DNA from: Lachnospiraceae bacterium
GTDB taxonomy: Bacteria; Bacillota; Clostridia; Lachnospirales; Lachnospiraceae
Direction of reading: 5' to 3'
DNA length: 64,000 bases
Assembly (NCBI GenBank): GCA_910575105.1
Contig: CAJTDK010000011.1
Coordinates: 1 to 64,000, forward strand
This document shows positions 37,405 through 45,361 of this stretch, in pieces; positions within the stretch are counted from its first letter, which is position 1, and every line of letters starts with the position of its first letter. The notes under the pieces were generated by a model. It saw nothing but the letters and a program-made list of their open reading frames with translations, did not search any database and was not told the origin of the DNA. The translations under genes were made by a program, and so were the position numbers.

Positions 37405-37944
37405 TTATTTCCCCTCCAACCGCCGGATGCAGTCCTGCGCCCATTCAATCTGCATCTGCATACTTCGCCGTCCGTATTCTACTGTCATCTGCCAATAGAG
37501 CGCCTTATCCTCCTGCCCGACTATAGCTTTATAAGTGTTAATGTGCTGCGGGACGGGCTCCAAACTTTTCAGAAACCATTCGCAGCTCTTTATTATACGT
37601 TCAAAATAGCGGATGTTTTCTTCAGCGCTTCTTTCTCCGAGGAAAAAGACTTTCATCAGAACCGGAGTCCTAGCTCTTAGCCCCAAATCGTCATCGGCAA
37701 GCCACCGCAGCAGCTCTAAAAGCCCCGCTGCCGTAATGGAATAAACATTTTTGTCAGGTCTTTTAGCCTGCAAAACAACCGTTTTACTGACCCATTCCTT
37801 TTGTTCCAGCCCTTGCAGCTCCCGATAAATCTGGCTGGTCTTTGCATCCCAAAAATAATTTAGAGAATCCCGGAAGACTTCCATAATTTCATATCCGGTC
37901 ATTTCATGATAATTGAGCAGCCCTAAAATCCCATGCTTTAGCAT
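37405..37944 (-). CDS. PadR-family transcriptional regulator
   Basis: 179 aa. N-terminal winged helix: KHGILGLLNYHEMTGYEIM, FWDAKTSQIYRELQGLEQKEW and VYSITAAGLLELLRWL. The C-terminal half is a Vir-type helical dimerisation region (FFERIIKSCEWFLKSL-like, ending EWAQDCIRRLEGK). Likely a repressor of the flavodoxin-fusion gene 4 bp downstream, and possibly of itself; the inducer is unknown. Confidence 0.88.
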   Translation of the reverse strand: MLKHGILGLLNYHEMTGYEIMEVFRDSLNYFWDAKTSQIYRELQGLEQKEWVSKTVVLQAKRPDKNVYSITAAGLLELLRWLADDDLGLRARTPVLMKVFFLGERSAEENIRYFERIIKSCEWFLKSLEPVPQHINTYKAIVGQEDKALYWQMTVEYGRRSMQMQIEWAQDCIRRLEGK

Positions 37945-38038
37945 ACGATACGCCCTCCCTTTGCCGTTTCATCTTATACAGCCATTATATTCCATAAGTG
38001 GAATATAAGCAATAGTAAAATGAATAACGTTTACTGCA

Positions 38039-38076
38039 CAAAAAACACCGCCTGCTGTATTGTCAGACGGTGTTTG
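38039..38076 (-). terminator. intrinsic terminator at the end of the fumarate/Hdr operon
   Basis: On the minus strand ACACCGTCTG pairs with CAGGCGGTGT around a ~10-nt loop, followed directly by TTTTTTGT, about 60 bp past the transporter stop codon. Confidence 0.8.
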
Positions 38077-38137
38077 TATGTAAGGTTTTCAGCACGGTTC
38101 TGCTTTTTGCCACAAACCAATATCAGCATATCATCTG

Positions 38138-39349
38138 CTAACAGAAGATGATGATCAACTGTGATGCCAGCACTACCGCGATTAGCGCGATCGGATATGT
38201 CGCCGCATAAGCTGACGCGATATCCTCCGTTCCCGCCATATTGATCAGCGTCCCCAGCGCCGGCGTGCTCGTCATGCCTCCGGTAATAGAGCCAAGATTA
38301 TTAAGCAGCGGCAGCTTCAGCACATTCTTTGCCACCACGAACCCAATGAGCATCGGCAGGATAGTTATGATCGCCCCATACAGGAAATAGACCGGCTCAA
38401 AATATTCCACGAACTTCGCCCCGCCAGACACTCCTGCTCCGATTAAAAACAACATAAGCCCAAGCTCCCTGAGCATTTTCAGCGTAGAATTCTTCGGCAC
38501 GATGGAGATCTTCCCTATATGGCCGTAATGTCCGAACACTAACGCGGTCAGAAGACATCCGCCGGTGGTCGTCAGCGAAAAATTCATATAGCTGATGCTG
38601 CCGATCAGGATTCCCACGATCGCTGCCAGTGAAAATGCCATGAACCCGAATTCGTCCACCTCCGTGAGGATCAGGTTCTTTTTCTTCCGGCCCCCGCCTT
38701 CTTTAGCGGTAATCTTTTCCACCTCTTCGTTCATGTCCGCTTTCAATACCTTCGGGATGATCTGCACGAACAGCACCACGCCCACGACGCCGAACAGATA
38801 GGAGATACCGTATCCTACGGACACCAGCGCCTCAAGGTCTGCGCCTACCGCCGCCTTTGACGCAGAAAACGCCGGCGTGCTGGTGAGCGCCCCTGACAGG
38901 ATCCCCACTAAAATCGCCCGGAATTCCTCATGGTCAAGCTTCGTAAAACCAGCCCCGATCAGAATACATGCGATACAGGTTCCCGCCGCCGCTGCGATAA
39001 TGACAAGCCCAAGCATAACGTAGGACTTGAAATTACGTTTCAGATTGCCGAAAAAGTTCGGTCCCGCGATAAAACCAACAGAGGTCACGAAAAAGATCAG
39101 TCCCATGTTTTCCACGATCTTGAGCGCCTCCGTGGAAAATGATTCCTCGCCCACCGTAAGGTTTCCTGACAGCTTTCCATAAAGCAGGCATCCATAGATC
39201 AGCGCAATGATAAATACGCCTGCCGTCCCTAAATTAATCCCTTTAACCGTTATTTTCCCGATTGCATAGCCGATGGCCGCAATCGCAAAGACCGAGAAAG
39301 TAAGAAACACTACAGACTTAACTGCCAATATTCCTCCAAATAATTCCAT
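38138..39349 (-). CDS. AspT/YidE-YbjL-type membrane exchanger
   Basis: 403 aa with ten or so membrane helices in two homologous halves. Each half carries the family signature: SGALTSTPAFSASKAAVG (~153-170) and TGGMTSTPALGTLINMAG (~360-377). The family includes the aspartate:alanine exchanger AspT. This protein lacks the TrkA-C domains of AspT and has only a short charged loop (EVEKITAKEGGGRKKKN). It sits 74 bp after fumB and before the operon terminator, so its substrate may be a dicarboxylate (malate, fumarate, succinate) or aspartate. The ATG at 39349 is preceded by AAGGGAG. Substrate is not determinable from sequence. Confidence 0.8.
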   Translation of the reverse strand: MELFGGILAVKSVVFLTFSVFAIAAIGYAIGKITVKGINLGTAGVFIIALIYGCLLYGKLSGNLTVGEESFSTEALKIVENMGLIFFVTSVGFIAGPNFFGNLKRNFKSYVMLGLVIIAAAAGTCIACILIGAGFTKLDHEEFRAILVGILSGALTSTPAFSASKAAVGADLEALVSVGYGISYLFGVVGVVLFVQIIPKVLKADMNEEVEKITAKEGGGRKKKNLILTEVDEFGFMAFSLAAIVGILIGSISYMNFSLTTTGGCLLTALVFGHYGHIGKISIVPKNSTLKMLRELGLMLFLIGAGVSGGAKFVEYFEPVYFLYGAIITILPMLIGFVVAKNVLKLPLLNNLGSITGGMTSTPALGTLINMAGTEDIASAYAATYPIALIAVVLASQLIIIFC

Positions 39350-39423
39350 GTCTTACGTTCTCCCTTCTAAGTTATGTATCTGTTCCTGCCACAGCCGGAA
39401 TGACTGCGGCAGGAGATCTTCCT

Positions 39424-39987
39424 TTACTTGTTCTTCTGCTCCAGATAAGCTGCTCGTCCGCTCTCATACAAGTTATTTCCCTCGCTGTCGATGATGACAA
39501 CTAACGGCATATCTTCCACGTAAAGCTTTCTCAATGCCTCCGCGCCAAGATCCTCATAAGCAATAAGCTCTGCTTTCTTGATACATTTTGCAAGGAGCGC
39601 GCCTGCGCCGCCAATGGCGCCAAAGTATACACCGGAGTATTTCTTCATGGCATCGATGACTTCTGGAAGACGTGCGCCCTTTCCGATCATCCCTCTCGCG
39701 CCCACAGACATCATAGTCGGCGCATAAGCGTCCATACGCCCGCTTGTGGTGGGGCCTGCGGAGCCGATGACTGCCCCCGGCTTCGCCGGTGTCGGCCCTA
39801 CGTAGTAGATGGTGGCATCCTTCGGGTCAAAGGGAATCTCCTCGCCCTTTGCTAAAGCTTCGCACATACGCTTGTGCCCTGCATCGCGGGATGTATAGAT
39901 CGTTCCGGTTACCAGCACGCTGTCCCCGGCATGAAGTGTCTTTGCAAGCTCTTCGGTGAGCGGTAATGTAATCTTTCTTGCTGCCAT
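39424..39987 (-). CDS. fumB: class I fumarate hydratase, beta (C-terminal) subunit
   Basis: 187 aa. Matches the C-terminal half of iron-sulfur class I fumarases: SVLVTGTIYTSRDAGHKRM, YYVGPTPAKPGAVIGSAGPTTSGRMD, MIGKGARLPEVIDAMKKY, YFGAIGGAGALL, AYEDLGAEALRKLYVEDMP. Works with the alpha subunit to interconvert malate and fumarate. The related L-tartrate dehydratase cannot be excluded by sequence, but the neighbouring fumarate reductase supports fumarase. Its start directly abuts the alpha subunit stop. Confidence 0.9.
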   Translation of the reverse strand: MAARKITLPLTEELAKTLHAGDSVLVTGTIYTSRDAGHKRMCEALAKGEEIPFDPKDATIYYVGPTPAKPGAVIGSAGPTTSGRMDAYAPTMMSVGARGMIGKGARLPEVIDAMKKYSGVYFGAIGGAGALLAKCIKKAELIAYEDLGAEALRKLYVEDMPLVVIIDSEGNNLYESGRAAYLEQKNK

Positions 39988-40830
39988 CTAAATCACCTCC
40001 GTTTTATGGCGCGTTACATGGCAGTTGATGTTGACTGCACATGGCATGCCTGCAATATGGGTCGGCAATGTCTCGATATTCAGGCCGATGGCCGTCGTCT
40101 TTCCGCCAAATCCCTGAGGACCGATGCCCAGCTCATTGACCTTCTCAAGCATCTCTTTCTCCAGGTCAGCGTAGAACGGATCTGGGTTCTCTGAATCAAC
40201 CGGCCGCATCAGCGCTTTCTTCGCTAAAAGAGCTGCCTTGTCGAAAGTTCCGCCGATTCCGACTCCCACGACCATAGGCGGGCATGGGTTCGGGCCTGCT
40301 GTCTCTACGACTTCAAGGATGAAATCTTTGATTCCCTGCAGGCCGTGGGACGGCTTGAACATGCGGATCTGGCTCATATTCTCGCTGCCGAATCCCTTCG
40401 GGCCTACGGTAACCTTGATCTGCTCGCCCGGAACGATCTCCGTGTAGAGCATGGCCGGAGTGTTGTCGCCGGTATTTCCGCGGCGGACCGGATCCTTTAC
40501 CACAGATTTCCGAAGATACCCTTTATCGTATCCGCGGCGGACGCCTTCATTTACCGCCTCATAAAGGTCTCCGCCGGTAAGGTGAACATCCTGGCCGATC
40601 TCTAAAAATACACATGCCATGCCTGTATCCTGGCAGATGGGCACGCACTCGTTATCAGCAATCTCAAAGTTCTCGATAATGTTGTCAAGAACTCCTTTCG
40701 CGATCTCCCCGTCCTCACATGCGCGGCAATTCTTGATGGCGCACTTTACGTCCTCTGGAAGATGCTCATTTGCTGCGATACAAAGCTTTTCAATTACATC
40801 CGTAAGTTTACTGACTTCGATTTCACGCAT
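39988..40830 (-). CDS. fumA: class I fumarate hydratase, alpha (N-terminal) subunit
   Basis: 280 aa from ATG 40830, nine bases after AGGAG; the ATG at 40836 is only three bases from it. Cluster-binding cysteines expected for the [4Fe-4S] dehydratase are in CQDTGMACVF and NPCPPMVVGVGIGGTFDKA. Also present: RRGNTGDNTPA and KVTVGPKGFGSENMSQ, plus the C-terminal CAVNINCHVTRH. Oxygen-labile, cytoplasmic. Separated from the upstream flavoprotein gene by 152 bp with a small GGCC/GGCC hairpin but no clear terminator. Confidence 0.92.
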   Translation of the reverse strand: MREIEVSKLTDVIEKLCIAANEHLPEDVKCAIKNCRACEDGEIAKGVLDNIIENFEIADNECVPICQDTGMACVFLEIGQDVHLTGGDLYEAVNEGVRRGYDKGYLRKSVVKDPVRRGNTGDNTPAMLYTEIVPGEQIKVTVGPKGFGSENMSQIRMFKPSHGLQGIKDFILEVVETAGPNPCPPMVVGVGIGGTFDKAALLAKKALMRPVDSENPDPFYADLEKEMLEKVNELGIGPQGFGGKTTAIGLNIETLPTHIAGMPCAVNINCHVTRHKTEVI

Positions 40831-40982
40831 AATCATAATCTCCTATATCTTTCACTTTTTCCGGAGCCAGAGGCCATGCTTATTCATGCGGACATGATGT
40901 GCACGGCCTTTTGGCCCTGATCTCATACTTCTGCTTTGTTACTTTTGACGGCTAGCACCGCTCATCGCAACGATCCGGGCTT

Positions 40983-42593
40983 CTATCTCTCATGGCGTGC
41001 ATATTTGGGAAGGAGCTTCGGCGACACTTCTCCTGTATCTGCAGATGCGCCCTTTAACTCCTCGGCATAGCTCGCCACATGGTCAAGGTTCATACTGCCT
41101 AACTCTACCTCTTTTGCCTTCGCCGCTGCTTTCTTGCCGGCATTGCGCCCGAATACGATAACATCAAGAAGAGAATTGCCCATCAGACGGTTTCTTCCGT
41201 GGATTCCTCCTGCGACCTCTCCTGCTGCCAGAAGGTTCGGGATCGCTTTCGTGAAGCCTTCTCCGTCGATCTCAAGGCCGCCGTTTTGGTAATGCAGCGT
41301 CGGGTAGATCAAAATCGGCACTTTTCTCATGTCGATGCCGTATTTCATGTACATACGGAACATGGCAGGGATTCTCTTCTCGATGGTTCCCTCTCCGCCG
41401 AGGATCTCGATCATCGGTGTGTCAAGCCATACTCCTTTCTGGCCGCTTGGAGCCTCTACGCCGCGGCCTTCCTCACATTCACGGATAACCCCGGAAGCAT
41501 TCACATCCCGCGTCTCCAGCGGATGGATATATGCTTCGCCTTCGGCATTCACAAGCTGAGCGCCTACGGAACGTACCTTCTCAGTAACAAGGGCGCCCTG
41601 GATCTGTACCGGGTGAGCTACGCCTGTGGGATGGTACTGGATGGAATCCTGATAAAGAAGCGGCACTCCTGCCCGGTAGCCAAGCACGAGCCCGTCTGCC
41701 GTAGCCCCGTAATGATTCGATGTCGGGAATCCCTGATAGTGCATTCTTCCCGCGCCGCCTGTAGCGATGACAACAGTCTTCGCTCTTGCCACGGAATAAT
41801 CTCCTGTCTCCATATTCAGCAGGACCGCTCCTGCCGCCTGCCCCTTATCATCCTTCAAAAGCTCTACCGCGGAGGTGAACTCTACTACCGGAATGCCAAG
41901 GTTTAATACCTCGTCTCTTACTGTACGCATGATCTCAGCGCCGGAGTAATCCTTACATGCATGCATCCTCTTTCTCGATGTACCGCCGCCGTGGGTCGTT
42001 ACCATCCGTCCGTCTGCATCCTTGTCAAACATAACGCCAAGTTCATTTAACCACTTGATGGCGTCCGGGGCTTCCATGACAAGACGCTTCACAAGCTCCG
42101 GCCTTGCAGCAAAATGTCCGCCGCCAAAGCAGTCCAGGTAATGCTGTACCGGGGAATCATTCTCCTTATCCGCCGCCTGGATACCGCCTTCCGCCATCAT
42201 CGTGTTGGCATCTCCGATACGCAGCTTCGTTACGATCATTACGTTGGCGCCTGCGTTGTGGGCTTCGATGGCACAGGAAGAACCTGCGCCGCCGCCTCCG
42301 ATCACCAGTACGTCTACGTCATAGTCAATCTTCGTAATATCGATATCCTCGTTCAGGATGCGGCTAGTAGAATGAAGCATCTCGGCCAGCTCAAGCGGCG
42401 CTTTCTGTCCTTTGTTCGGACCTACCTTGATCTCCGCAAAGGCATCTGGATTGTAATCCGGATGGAATTCCTTAAGGAGGGCGTCTTTTTCATCAGCAGT
42501 CAGACGTCTTGGTTCTGTAGACATACGTTCTGCCCTTGTCGCCTCTACCTTTTTGATGGATTCCATCATATTCTCTGGATATGGTGTATACAT
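40983..42593 (-). CDS. frdA: fumarate reductase flavoprotein subunit, soluble type with non-covalent FAD
   Basis: 536 aa from ATG 42593, 8 nt after GGGAGG; a GTG two codons earlier is less likely. A ~90-residue N-terminal extension (charged, helical) precedes the dinucleotide-binding VLVIGGGGAGSSCAIEA. Active-site segments of the FRD/SDH family are present: QYHPTGV, TEKVRSVGAQLVN, LHYQNGGLEID and RNRLMGNSLLD followed by VFGR. The histidine that binds FAD covalently in FrdA/SdhA is replaced: the segment reads ANTMMAEGG instead of SHTVAAQGG. FAD should thus be non-covalent, as in L-aspartate oxidase, which favours fumarate reduction. Partner FeS subunit is encoded 14 bp upstream; no membrane anchor gene exists. 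Confidence 0.88.
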   Translation of the reverse strand: MYTPYPENMMESIKKVEATRAERMSTEPRRLTADEKDALLKEFHPDYNPDAFAEIKVGPNKGQKAPLELAEMLHSTSRILNEDIDITKIDYDVDVLVIGGGGAGSSCAIEAHNAGANVMIVTKLRIGDANTMMAEGGIQAADKENDSPVQHYLDCFGGGHFAARPELVKRLVMEAPDAIKWLNELGVMFDKDADGRMVTTHGGGTSRKRMHACKDYSGAEIMRTVRDEVLNLGIPVVEFTSAVELLKDDKGQAAGAVLLNMETGDYSVARAKTVVIATGGAGRMHYQGFPTSNHYGATADGLVLGYRAGVPLLYQDSIQYHPTGVAHPVQIQGALVTEKVRSVGAQLVNAEGEAYIHPLETRDVNASGVIRECEEGRGVEAPSGQKGVWLDTPMIEILGGEGTIEKRIPAMFRMYMKYGIDMRKVPILIYPTLHYQNGGLEIDGEGFTKAIPNLLAAGEVAGGIHGRNRLMGNSLLDVIVFGRNAGKKAAAKAKEVELGSMNLDHVASYAEELKGASADTGEVSPKLLPKYARHER

Positions 42594-42607
42594 TTTCACG
42601 CCCTCCC

Positions 42608-43282
42608 TTATTTCTCAATTTCTCTTGTATTATAAAGTTCCTGCATCTCCGTGATCGGTTTCTGCATGATCTGCTCGATCAGCCCGTCGTACTCGCCCTT
42701 GTTGATCTCCTCAACGCGGTTTTTTAGATGCTCTGTCTCAGGTGCGATATATTTGCCCGTAAGCCTTCTTGCCAGCACGCCCACATGCGGATGGGAAATG
42801 CCTGCCGGACATCTCACGGTACAGCAGCCGCAGCCGATACAGTCGAAGGACTCTTCTGCACATTTTTCAAATTCACCTCTCTGGGCGTAGGCGATGTACT
42901 GCATAACATTCAAATCCTGGGTACAGGCTTTTGTACAGGCATTGCAGCCGATACAGCTATAGATCTCCGGATAAAGCTCCATCATGATCTGCTGGGTCGG
43001 TTTGATATCCTCAATCTCGTAAGTTCTCTTGTCTGTTGGGAAAAATGGGATACTTGCCACATACATCCCCTCTTCTACCTGCGTCTGGCAGGCAAGACAG
43101 GTCTTTAACTCGTTCTTCCCTTTAATTCTGTATACGGTCGCGCAGGCTCCGCAGAAACCATGGCGGCATCCGCAGCCTCTTTTCCATGTATAGCCAGCGT
43201 ATTCCATGGCGGTCATGATCGTAAGGTCTGCCGGAACGCTGTATCTCTTACCGCTAAAATATACATTTACCATATTTTCCAT
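42608..43282 (-). CDS. frdB: fumarate reductase iron-sulfur subunit
   Basis: 224 aa. N-terminal [2Fe-2S] plant-type ferredoxin domain with CGCRHGFCGACA and the fourth Cys in TCLACQ. C-terminal dicluster domain: CIGCNACTKACTQD and CIGCGCCTVRCPAGISH. The pattern differs from the standard [3Fe-4S] arrangement of membrane SDH/FRD because the clusters look like complete [4Fe-4S] sites and no quinone-site residues are expected. Similar in plan to the N-terminal part of TfrB, the thiol:fumarate reductase subunit, but without its CCG domain. It probably passes electrons to FrdA. Starts 28 bp after a palindromic repeat element. Confidence 0.85.
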   Translation of the reverse strand: MENMVNVYFSGKRYSVPADLTIMTAMEYAGYTWKRGCGCRHGFCGACATVYRIKGKNELKTCLACQTQVEEGMYVASIPFFPTDKRTYEIEDIKPTQQIMMELYPEIYSCIGCNACTKACTQDLNVMQYIAYAQRGEFEKCAEESFDCIGCGCCTVRCPAGISHPHVGVLARRLTGKYIAPETEHLKNRVEEINKGEYDGLIEQIMQKPITEMQELYNTREIEK

Positions 43283-43310
43283 GCTATCTTGTATCCTTTC
43301 GTTATATTTG

Positions 43311-43477
43311 ACTAGTGCATCGTCGCATTAATCTTGAAGTAATAAGTGCTTGATATTCGTGTCATCTGTGCGCTTGCTGACCGAAGGCGCAGCGGGCTGC
43401 GTCTAGGTTGGCAGGCGTGCAGACGGCGCGGACAGCGAGTGCATATTACTCAAGAATTAGTGCAATAACGTGCTAGT
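43311..43477. repeat. palindromic MITE-like element, copy 1
   Basis: 167 bp beginning ACTAG and ending CTAGT. The two ~72-bp arms are reverse complements with mostly G-U-compatible differences, and a central mini-hairpin CGCAGCGGGCTGCG forms the tip. A second copy is at 57295-57462. Between copies, changes in the stem are compensated (C-G here, T-A there). Its right end overlaps the stop codon of the FlxA-like gene (TAG at 43473-43475). Confidence 0.85.
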
Positions 43478-44327
43478 ATTCATTAGGCAGCTCGTCAATC
43501 TCGTCAAAACGGAACACTGGACCGTCCTTGCACACATACTTAGATCCGATATTGCACCGTCCGCACTTGCCTACGCCGCATTTCATCCGCAGCTCTAAAG
43601 TGGTATACACCTGCTCGGTGGTAAAGCCAAGCTCCTTAAGGCCCGCCAGCACGAACTTGATCATGATCGGAGGCCCGCACACAAGCGCGGTCTTGTCTGT
43701 GTCAAAGCCAAGCTCTTTCACATAATTAGGAACGAATCCTACATGGCCATCCCATCCTTCCTGTTCCCGGTCGATGGTGAGGTAGACATTGATACCCTCT
43801 GTCTTCATCCACACCTCCTGGATCTCCTTTAACTGCACAAGGTCGTCCGCCGAGCGGGATCCGTACACGATATCAACCGTACCGTAGTTCTCCCGGTTGT
43901 CGATGACATAATTGATCACGGAACGAAGGGGCGCAAGGCCGATACCTCCGGCGATGAACAAAAGGTTCTTCCCCTTAAGCTCTGTCTCTACCGGGAAGAA
44001 ATTGCCGTAAGGCCCGCGCACCGTCACCTCGTCGCCCACCTCAAGGCTGTGGAGATAATCGGTAAGGACGCCGCATTTTTTAATGCTGAACTCCTGATAC
44101 TCTTTATTCGTAGGAGAAGAAGTAATGGAAAACATACCCTCGCTGACTCCCGGCGCGCACACCATAGCGCACTGCCCCGGCATATGCTCGAAAAGCTTGC
44201 CGCCCTCCGGCGCATTTACCCGGAAGGTCTTCACGTCCGGCGTCTCCTGGCGGATATCCGTGATGACGCCTACCTGCGGGATCAATGTATCTAAGGTATA
44301 ATTTTTATGACAGGTACATTCGCTCAT
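43473..44327 (-). CDS. FlxA-like FAD/NAD(P)H oxidoreductase subunit
   Basis: 284 aa. Ferredoxin-NADP reductase fold: FAD-binding FSITSSPT, nucleotide-binding AGGIGLAPLRSVINYVID, the VCGPPIMIKFVLAGL motif and a C-terminal cysteine cluster MKCGVGKCGRCNIGSKYVCKDGP that binds [2Fe-2S], as in dihydroorotate dehydrogenase B and sulfite reductase AsrB. It is expected to take electrons from NADH. Overlaps the FlxB-like gene by one base. The stop codon lies in the terminal repeat of the palindromic element, so the native C-terminus could have been altered; the length is nevertheless normal. Confidence 0.85.
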   Translation of the reverse strand: MSECTCHKNYTLDTLIPQVGVITDIRQETPDVKTFRVNAPEGGKLFEHMPGQCAMVCAPGVSEGMFSITSSPTNKEYQEFSIKKCGVLTDYLHSLEVGDEVTVRGPYGNFFPVETELKGKNLLFIAGGIGLAPLRSVINYVIDNRENYGTVDIVYGSRSADDLVQLKEIQEVWMKTEGINVYLTIDREQEGWDGHVGFVPNYVKELGFDTDKTALVCGPPIMIKFVLAGLKELGFTTEQVYTTLELRMKCGVGKCGRCNIGSKYVCKDGPVFRFDEIDELPNEY

Positions 44328-45358
44328 TAGTTTTCACCTCCCTGTTTCTGAAACGCTTTAATTACCTTAACGATATTAAGGGATGCCGGGCATTTCTCCA
44401 CGCAGCGGCCGCACCCTACGCAGGAGTACATCCCGTCGTTGTTGGCCGGATAATACACCAGCTTGTGCATGAATCTCTGGCGGAATCTCTGCATCTGGCT
44501 TGTACGGTTGTTGCCGTGGGCCATCATGGTAAAGTCGGAGTACATGCAGGAATCCCAGCAGCGGTAGCGGGATACGCCGTTCCCGGTATCATAATCCTTG
44601 ATGTCATAACACTGGCAGGTGGGGCATACGAAGGTACACGTCCCGCAGGCCAGGCATGGCTTATATAATTCTTCCCATAATTTGTCGTCAAATTTTTCCG
44701 AAAGAGCGCCGCCGTTCCATCCCTCTAAGGACAGATTCATGTAAGGCAGCTTTTCTACCACCTTGTGGATCGCCTCTTTCTCCGCCTCAACGACCGTCTC
44801 GTCCGCGTCGTCAAGAAGTTCCTTCACCTTCCCGGTGAGCGCCTCGCCTTTCTCGGTGATGGCTTTCCAGTAGAGATCCTCCCCGATGATCCATGCGGCT
44901 ACATCCGCCGCCGGGTTTGCCGCGTCCACGCCGAACACCTTGCAGAAGCAGGATTCTTCCGGCTCATGGCAGGCAAGGGCAACTACCGTCCCGTGCTCCC
45001 TCCTGGCCGCGTAAAAGGTATCTACCGGATCTGCAAGGAATACATTATCCAGCACTTCCAGGCCCTTTACATCGCAGGCTTTCATGCCGAATACGACAAA
45101 GTCCTGCTCCTTGAGGCTTCCCGGCTCCACCTTCATCTTCCGCCCTTCTTTCCTGACGGTATATAGTCCCTCGCTCTGAGGGAAAAATGCGTCTTTCGGC
45201 GATTTTACGGATTTCAATGTATCGAGGGCTACTTCCGCCTCTTCGCTCCACGCCGCAAAATTCACCTGTCCCGCAGTCCTCACCGGAAGATAGAGTTCCT
45301 GACTGTCCGCAATCAACCGGAATAATGCGGAAAGATTTTCTTTTGCTATCTTATACAT
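44327..45358 (-). CDS. FlxB-like iron-sulfur subunit
   Basis: 343 aa. Related to anaerobic sulfite reductase AsrA and hydrogenase beta-type subunits. Two Cys motifs: CLACGTCTFVCPTCQC (~235) and CVGCGRCVEKCPASLN (~315), the latter a full [4Fe-4S] motif, with CWDSCMYSDF between. The N-terminal domain has CDVKGLEVLDNVFL and further Cys residues (ALACHEPEESCFC). In Flx systems this subunit relays electrons from the NADH-oxidising FlxA. Ribosome site GAGGGG before ATG 45358. Confidence 0.82.
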   Translation of the reverse strand: MYKIAKENLSALFRLIADSQELYLPVRTAGQVNFAAWSEEAEVALDTLKSVKSPKDAFFPQSEGLYTVRKEGRKMKVEPGSLKEQDFVVFGMKACDVKGLEVLDNVFLADPVDTFYAARREHGTVVALACHEPEESCFCKVFGVDAANPAADVAAWIIGEDLYWKAITEKGEALTGKVKELLDDADETVVEAEKEAIHKVVEKLPYMNLSLEGWNGGALSEKFDDKLWEELYKPCLACGTCTFVCPTCQCYDIKDYDTGNGVSRYRCWDSCMYSDFTMMAHGNNRTSQMQRFRQRFMHKLVYYPANNDGMYSCVGCGRCVEKCPASLNIVKVIKAFQKQGGEN

Positions 45359-45361
45359 ACA

